A model generated the notes under the pieces. It was not told where the DNA came from, searched no databases, and was given only the letters and a program-made list of their open reading frames with translations. 64,000 bases of DNA, taken from assembly GCA_012934845.2 (NCBI GenBank), contig WNNJ02002153.1, forward strand, positions 1 through 64,000. The letters are read 5' to 3'. Source of the stretch: Pomphorhynchus laevis. Taxonomy: Eukaryota; Acanthocephala; Palaeacanthocephala; Echinorhynchida; Pomphorhynchidae. Positions 57,660 to 64,000 of this stretch are shown in pieces; positions within the stretch are counted from its first letter, which is position 1; each line of letters starts with the position of its first letter. Made by a program: the position numbers and the translations under genes.

Positions 57660-58769
57660 CATTATACGAACATTTTTGTCGGTTATTCAAATGTTCGTAG
57701 TCTCCTGGCATACTTCTCGGAAATTAAATTCATAGTTGCTTCGAAACGTTTTGATGTATTTTGTATAACCGAAACATGGCTAAATTCTAACATTTCGGAT
57801 GATTGTGTTGCCGTCCCTAACTATTTTCTGATACGTTCGGATCGCTCGTGTGGTAAACGTGGAGGTGGGGTAGCCGCCTATGTGCGAAATAGTCTCCTGG
57901 TATCGAATATCTCGGCGTTTCGCGACGATATCGGTTCTTCCTTTAAAGGTCTTGCTTTAACACTGGAAAATGGTCAACAATCTCGATTCTGTGTCTTTTA
58001 CTATTCTCCGTCGTATGAATTAATATTTGACTCTCTTAAACCACATTTAAGTGGTTTAAGAGAACCACTTCATATAGGGACGCCTTCTATACTCGATTTG
58101 GTCTTTACCAAGTGTCTGGGTGACGTTTCAGGTGTTCGTAATGACGCACTAATTGGCAATAGCGATCACTATGTACTCTCTATGCGACTGTCGCTGTTCA
58201 ACAGGGCCTCACAAAACTCTAATTTTAAAAAACGTTGTTGGGTAGGTGTTGATGCTAGTCAACTAGCTGCAAGCTTCCCAAAGGGTATCTGTGATAGTCT
58301 TCGTATTAACTTCGGATCGGAGGTTCCAGTAGTCCTTGATCTGCTTCATGATGAATTGAAGCGAATTTCTGATATCCTTACTCCGCTACGTGCCTGCAAG
58401 TCCAAGCATGGGCATCCTCCTTGGTTAGACAGAGAGCTTCTTGATGCTATCAGATCCCGCAACAAATTGTGGCGCGAATTTTGGCGTTCTCCTGCTTCCA
58501 AACGTGCCTACATCGACTCTCGGAACTTATGCAATCGGCTAAAATTTCAGAAACGCTATTCGTACGAAGATAGTATCGCCAGGGATGCATCTTTGAATCC
58601 TAGGAGGTTTTGGTATTATGTAAGAAACAACAGAACACTTGTCGCCACAATTAGCTCAATCCAAACGCTAACTGAAACTTTGACCGATCCGTCTCTAATC
58701 GCCCAACATTTAGCTGATGGATTCTTAGTACAGGCTTCGACCTCTAACAAACTGCATGACTTTAGTTGA
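57660..58769 (+). pseudogene. LINE endonuclease and linker with internal deletion
   Basis: Intact N-half: VGYSNVRSLLAYFSEIKFIV, VFCITETWLNSNISDDC (catalytic Glu), RGGGVAAYVRNSLL. A deletion of ~150 bases at 58045 removes the GDLNIPQIDW motif seen in copy A, so the catalytic core is incomplete. The C-half SILDLVFTKCLGD and IGNSDHYVLSMRLSLF (SDH) and the linker HPPWLDRELLDAIRSRNKLWREF follow in the same frame. The frame stays open despite the deletion. Confidence 0.85.
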
Positions 58770-58814
58770 AAGTATGTTCTGTTTGCTCATCGGTGTTGTG
58801 TTGGTCCACTAAGA

Positions 58815-59950
58815 GTGGATGAGGTGTTGAACGAGGTTATGAAGCTCGATCCGTTTACATCTCCGGGACCAGACAATATTGCCCCCTTCCTCGTCAAATC
58901 CCTATCGAACGTACTGAGCAATGATTTAACTATGTTCTTCAGATACAGCTTAGACACATCTTGGATTCCTGACAGTTGGAAGTGTGCAATTGTGGTGCCT
59001 ATTCCCAAAAAGCATCCTGCTAGCTTTTGCGCGGACTTTCGGCCCATTAGCTTGACTAGCGTATTCTGCAAACTTTTAGAAAGAATCATTGCTAGTAGAA
59101 TCAGGGATCATTTGGATCGTAATCACATATTGGTTAAATCTCAACATGGTTTCAGGATCGGACGTTCATGTCTTACTAACCTCGCGTGAAAAATGGGATG
59201 ATGCTCTGGGGGCTGGGTTTCAGGTTCACACTGTATTCCTTGATTTTTTGAAAGCTTTTGATAGGGTACCACACGACGGCATAGTGTCTTTACTGTATCA
59301 ATATGGACTTTATTTATATATTTGTGAGTGGATCAGGCAATTTCTATCGAATAGGTCTTTCCGAGTTTGTGTGGGGGGTGTGTTTTCTTATTCGGTAAAT
59401 TTTAATTTTGGTGTACCGCAGGGATCATTCCTGGCCCACTGCTCTTTATAATCTTCATTAATGATCTGCTACTCCGCTTATCATGCTCTCATATAGCTTT
59501 TGTACACGATCTAAAGATTTGGTCGATCATTAGAAATCCTGCTGATCGAGTATCGTTACAAAATGATCTAAACTCTCTAATCAAGTGGTGCGATTCTACC
59601 GGACTACAGTCGAATGTTGACAAATATGACCTCATGCAACTAGTTCGCCCGATTGAAACTCTAAGATACTATATTGGAGATATTGTCTTAAAGGAAGTGT
59701 CTCATCATAAGGATTTAGGGATTATTGTCCATCGATCCTTGAAAACAAAGTTGAACACCGACTTCTTTCTAGGTAAAGCTACTGGGGCGTTATATTGTAT
59801 TAAAAATACATTCCTCAGGTTAAGTTGTCATATTTTCAAGAGGTTATTCATCTCCATCGTCAGGCCACACTTGGAGTACTGCATTCAGGCTTGTTTCCCT
59901 GTTTTCCATAAAAGGAAACACTTGTTTCCTTTATTGCCCCCAGTTTGAGA
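58815..59950 (+). pseudogene. LINE RT, frame-broken and C-terminally deleted
   Basis: Motifs: FTSPGPDNIAPFLVKSL, IVVPIPKKHPASFCADFRPISLTS, QHGFRIGRSCLTNL (58815-59189), then in another frame VFLDFLKAFDRVPHDG (SKAFD altered to LKAFD), FGVPQGS (59430), a third frame with an AFVHDLKIW catalytic motif (altered from ADD), and RPIETLRYYIGD...CIQACFPV to about 59900. The thumb is cut by a palindromic junction and resumes only at the last ~20 codons (FKSRCYKWIREQC). The RT is inactive. Confidence 0.88.
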
Positions 59951-60034
59951 ACGTTTAAATCACGATGCTACAAATGGATACGTGAACAATGCCTCCATTC
60001 AACACTACCACTGGAATACCCTAATTAGCTACGT

Positions 60035-62790
60035 ATCCATGCTTTTTGAGGAGGGCGAACAGTGGCGCATTTCTAGTTGGAAGGAAATGTGCGGTTGCGT
60101 ATAGACAAGTTGAACAAAGTGGTTAGGGAGGGTAAGATAGATGATCAGATTTTTTTAAGCAAGTGGGTGGGAATTGGGTCAGAAGGGGAGGTTTTATTAG
60201 GTAATGACAGAAGAACCGAAGATACTTAGTCAGACGAAACGGGTAGAAGGTGGAATAGTTATGGGAGGGGAGTATTTAAAGCAATGAAAGGATTTAAGGG
60301 GCATATGGGTAGAACGGAAAACTGAGATAAGTTTTCCCGGAGGAAAACTGAGTTTTCTTCTAAGATAAGAGGAAAACTTATCAGAATTTATGTTGCATGG
60401 GCGTAGATGATCGAGAAAGAATTGAGTTTAAGATTTTCCAATGAGATTTAGAGTTGGAAGAGGACTCGAGTTGATTTCGTCAAAAGAGAGTACGCTTAGT
60501 ACGCATAAGAATTAGATAGGAACGGCGAAGTGAAAGATAGGAAGCACGGAGATTTGGAGTGAGTATGTTTGGATAACAAAACAACAGTCGGAATCGAACC
60601 AGGGAGCATGACGCGTCCGCAGAAAACGTCGTGGTTGAATAGGCAGAAGGTTATTAAGGATGTTCGTAAGTTCAAAATCAAACATAATGAAGAGATCATC
60701 GGGAGATAGATAGTTAAAAGGAAGTGAAAAGAGTGAAGAATTGAGTAAGGCTGTGCATAGAATAGGGATATCGAGAAGTTTCCAGAGTCGACATGGTGTG
60801 GATAATTGTGGAGGCGGAGAAGGAGGATGATGATGAGTAAGAGTGACAAGGAAATGATCGGACAAACCAGGATCAGTAATTGACAAGGAGGTATAGTCAT
60901 TGAAGCAATTAGGAACAGCAATGATGCCGAGAATAAAAGTTGGGCTTGTTAAAAGTAATTTATAGTTAAAATTAGAAAAAAGATTAGTTAAAATGATAGA
61001 GTCAGAGTCAGCCGGGCGATCAAGACGAATGCTAAATTCACCGAGAACAAAAAAGGAGTATAAGACAATGAGCAGTGATACATAAGATCTGTAAGGTCGT
61101 TAAAGAACATACGTGAGGGGCATCTGAACATGGACGGTATACAATCACAAGTTCTAGAGGGAAAGGAATTGATAATATGCATATGAGTAATTCGAACGAA
61201 GTGTAACGGATGTTAACGTTAATTTTACGTAGAGACATTGGGTGACAAGCAATGTAAATAATACCGCCATGATTAGAAGCAGTAGATGTATGAGAGGCAA
61301 TTGGACGAGCTGATTCAACTAGAGACAACCAGAGCGACATAGTCGGCGAATAGCAAGATCGTCGGATTCGGAATGCCAGGATTCGGTAATGGATAGAATA
61401 TCGATAGATAATTGATCGAAGATATCAAGGAGCATATCAACTTTATGAAGAATGGAACGAGTGTTTAATAGACTATGACGAAAAGTATGGTTAAGAGCGA
61501 GATCGACTAGCGAAGAAGACAAAGGGGAGAAATTGGACGCCATAGGATTTTTTGGCCTTGTGTGTACAACGTGAAAATTTCCGTTGATTTGACGTATTGA
61601 TAAGGATGACTCGCCGTTTGTTTCACGTCGATGTTTCTCAATGCGAGCTAAATTGAGCTGGGCAATATCAGAAGGGGAGCGGTTAGGAAAGATACAACAA
61701 GTAGACGAAGTGGTAAAAAGTTTTAAACGTTTGGAGAGTACCGAGGATGCATGTGAACTACTATCGGAAGACGATTTTTAGGAGTGGAGGACTAAGATGA
61801 TTGCATTTAGTGGATTTGATAAACGGATTAAAGATACAGGAGCGATATTATTGAAAAGGGATGGATTATCATCTTAAAGAATGGTTGATAGGATAGGCCT
61901 GAAAGCAGATACATCATCATCGAGGCGACATTGAGGAAAAGCAGATTCGGGAAGCTTTATGTTAGATATGATAATGCATCGATCGCGCGAAGGAAAACTA
62001 TTACATGGAAGTGGTGGACGGACAGACTTTTTAAGAGTAGAGGCGGAAGAACAGGTAAACGTGGGAATGACATGTATGCTAAGTGAAGAATTAAGATAGT
62101 TTGGAGCATGTGTGACAGGAGTGGGGTGTTGAATCGGTTGATCGGAGATGTTACTGGAGATGATTTTGACGGAAGGATGTAAATTATTGAGAAGTGATAC
62201 AATGGAAGTAGAGTAAGGAGTACGTGAAGAAAAGAAAGAGGTATTATATGTATTTAGATGTGGGGAGGAATAGGAAAAATGAGGTATGAGATCAATGCCT
62301 TTACTCTTTGCATTGTTAGGAAGATGAAGATTAAGGGAAGTTTTATCCGTAGTTAAGCGAGGAGTGTGTGAGAAGTTTCAAGAACGGGATTCATAGATGG
62401 CGAAGGAGTTAGTAAGCAAAAGGATGACGACGATAGCTTGGCAGATTTTTTTCTTTTGTTGATGGTCCATATATAACAGCAGTCTGAATCGACTGAGAGG
62501 CATCATTAATATCATTTATTGAGCACAACTGTTTCGTTAGCCTCCAGAACGTCTCCACCGTTTAAGTGGTCATGCTTCATTAGCTTACCTACAAGGGCAG
62601 CACATCAGAAGCCGCAGAGGAAATTCTGTCCTGAAACGCTGTCCGCGTCAGTGAAAGGAATGGCAACTTGAGACCAAACATTGCAGTCCTTGTTGTCGCA
62701 TCTAATTTGCTTTTCGATGTAAGTTTCTTAGACAGACTTGAGTTGCTGGCCGACATTTTTAGTTAGCTTTATCTTTGCCATAATAAGATG
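60035..62790 (-). mobile_element. L2-like LINE 5' two-thirds (ORF1, endonuclease, RT start)
   Basis: On the minus strand from 62790: an ORF1-like region with a PHD-type cysteine pattern (IRCDNKDCNVWSQVA...FLCGF near 62706-62608) and a Ser/Thr/Pro-rich stretch to 61640. The endonuclease N-terminus follows at 61543-61319 (LLNTRSILHKVDMLLDIFD, ILSITESWHSESDDLAIRRL), then 61340-60988 (RPCSDAP, FLVLGEFSIRLDRPADSD in place of GDFN), 60886-60512 (GLSDHFLVTLTHHHPP), the linker (HAPWFDSDC near 60590), and the RT N-terminus near 60240-60050 (compare 22001). Frames shift several times. The RT body and tail are missing; it abuts the CR1-like LINE at 60034. Confidence 0.82.
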
Positions 62791-62988
62791 TCAATGAAAA
62801 TTAAAAATGTGTTTTCGTTGTCGTTAAAACTCGTTGTAGGTCTGTATAAATTCGTTGTAGATCTGTGATACAATTTATATTTTGTATGTATTTGTATCAG
62901 GAAAGTTTTGATCCATCGTCTCAATCCGCGAGCGTAGCGAGCCGAACTCACAGGAAAAATTGTGTATTTTATCTTGTATTTTATTATC
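62791..62988. other. Spacer
   Basis: AT-rich with one GC-rich patch (CCGCGAGCGTAGCGAGCCG, about 62926-62944). No gene. Confidence 0.3.
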
Positions 62989-63294
62989 TCAAACTTTTTT
63001 ATGTAAATTCGACAGACAGGATCGACTTTTGCGGGAACCGTGTGGATAAGGCGCTATTAAACCATGTGAATTCAAATGAATCCAAATTCTACGAGCAACT
63101 AAACGCTCGAGAATTTTACACAGATAACTGGTTAGGCTAATAGTTCTAATCACAACAAAAAGTTGGAATGATGTTAGCAATCTTAAAGATGTTATCTTTA
63201 ACGAAGCTGTTTCCTCAATCGCGATACCATTGTAGACCTCCCAATTTAACTTATGCGCAACATGAGTGAATGACCCTATGACCTTGTCGGACAT
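62989..63294 (-). mobile_element. CR1-like LINE fragment, RT N-terminal part
   Basis: A minus-strand frame with TISLTSYLCKILERLVARRIW and a degraded QHGFR motif (PHGSRKSRSCLSNL). It is truncated on both sides. It lies downstream (on the minus strand) of a fragment that encodes a later part of RT, so the two cannot be one collinear element. Confidence 0.7.
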
Positions 63295-63423
63295 TCATTT
63301 TAACCCAGTCGATTGAATATATATCCATATTCTTTACTATATGCCACATCGCGAGCAGATTCAGAACTAGTAGTCTGGTTTTCATTGATATCATACCCAT
63401 CGAAGTTAATCACTCATTATGGC

Positions 63424-63915
63424 TCATCCGTTCACCTCCTTGAATGAGTTTGTGTAACTACGTAGAATATTCTCTAGGTATCTCATTTCGCATGTCTTTG
63501 AAAGAAACGACGCCTGGATGGCATATTCGATGTTAGAACAAACTAGCTCATCGTATAACAAAACAAAACAGAGTGGAAATACCGAAAAAATGTTTTTAAT
63601 CAGATAAATCATATTTTTTGTGGAACGGCAACGTCTATCAGTGTTCATTATAGTTTTCAGTGTCGATCGCATAATTATGCAAAGATCACGAACTTGATTA
63701 GTCGAAATAATTATACAACACCCGACACTGTACAATGAGGAAACAAAGGACTCACCGAGCCGTATTTGTAAGCACTTCGAAATGTTTAATACTAGGCTGG
63801 TGTTAACACTCCATGTATAAACCCTATCAATATCACGCTGTAAGCGGATATGGTCTTAAGATAGGATCTCACATGATATTTTTGTCGTCAGCAAAAGCTA
63901 AATTCAGTATTTCAT
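63424..63915 (-). mobile_element. CR1-like LINE fragment, RT motif C to thumb
   Basis: On the minus strand an LAFADDKNIM stretch (about 63895, FADD catalytic motif) is followed by a broken stretch, then an open thumb (63735-63424) with VRDLCIIMRSTLKTIMNTD, KNMIYLIKNIFSVFPLCFVLLYDELVCSNIEYAIQASFLS and RYLENILRS. The pattern matches the thumb at 17160-17400. It continues towards the window edge without a recognised 5' part. Confidence 0.72.
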
Positions 63916-64000
63916 GAATAGATTAATACAGATAATATATTATGTATTAGAATTAAGATTTGAGGTCAACTAAAGGAACTAATTCCATCAGGTTTCGGCC

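Larger units (their letters stand above)
56051..60034 (+). mobile_element. Nearly full-length CR1-like LINE (56-kb family, copy C)
   Basis: ORF1 with a PHD-like cysteine cluster (56051-56500), a central Ser-rich part (56473-57088), an RRM-like part (57157-57540), endonuclease (57670-58200), linker (58200-58760) and RT (58815-59950), ending in the shared C-terminal and 3' sequence to GCTACGT at 60034, where an L2-like LINE replaces the tail. Internal deletions at 56.69, 58.05 and 59.92 kb each carry a palindrome. Relatives: copy A (35475-36605) and copy B (41215-42795), about 97 percent identical by eye. Confidence 0.9.

Overview
The window is AT-rich animal DNA made mostly of layered retrotransposon debris, with four recognisable host genes: ribosomal proteins eL32 (452-862, minus) and eL43 (5110-5388, minus), a Rho-family GTPase in three exons (47022-49613, plus, with two apparent +1 frame breaks in exon 3) and the Fe-S assembly WD40 protein CIAO1 (51350-52375, plus). 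Compact genes, a 67-bp intron, no prokaryotic signals and many CR1/L2-type LINEs point to an invertebrate metazoan. Some eL32 residues recall nematode or flatworm versions, but the phylum cannot be settled from this sequence. Three of the four genes have an acceptor-like AG directly before the start codon, which would fit 5'UTR introns or spliced-leader trans-splicing.

Layout. 0-6.3 kb: eL32 and eL43, with one LINE fragment and very AT-rich spacers. 6.3-11.1 kb: a tRNA-Ser-derived SINE, a LINE with an open reverse transcriptase (RT), a converging LINE, an 87-bp-arm palindrome and a LINE 3' end. 11.1-13.9 kb: spacer with possible Tc1/mariner remnants and a second copy of the SINE tail. 13.9-17.9 kb: an almost complete CR1-like LINE. 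18.3-32.3 kb: L2-like LINEs in both orientations, one nested in another with a 7-bp target duplication, a Ty3/gypsy LTR fossil (26064-29902) inside another, then two further LINE types. 32.5-34.3 kb: a 20-bp minisatellite and a 142-bp satellite. 34.3-45.8 kb: more LINEs, including a 1,049-bp chimeric block present twice without a visible difference 5.74 kb apart. 47-54 kb: the Rho and CIAO1 genes, two foldback elements and a partial duplication of the 3' end of CIAO1. 54-64 kb: L2 and CR1 LINEs, one with a nearly complete domain set (ORF1, endonuclease, RT).

Two themes stand out. First, the 3' tails of the L2-like LINEs end in a conserved stem-loop (GCGTGC, short loop, GCACGC) that keeps pairing while the sequence varies. 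At least eight copies are visible, three of them almost tail-only, which suggests it is the handle recognised by the element's own RT. Other LINE families and the SINE carry different 3' hairpins. Second, many internal deletions and truncations in these elements are sealed by short perfect inverted repeats flanked by a repeated direct copy. That is the footprint expected of template switching, and it recurs at about 42.6, 56.7, 58.0, 59.9 and 60.3 kb, with related palindromes at 10.4 and 22.2 kb.

The host genes do not form an operon or pathway. The mobile elements interact by nesting, converging and sharing ends. All family calls come from reading protein motifs by eye; no database search was possible.
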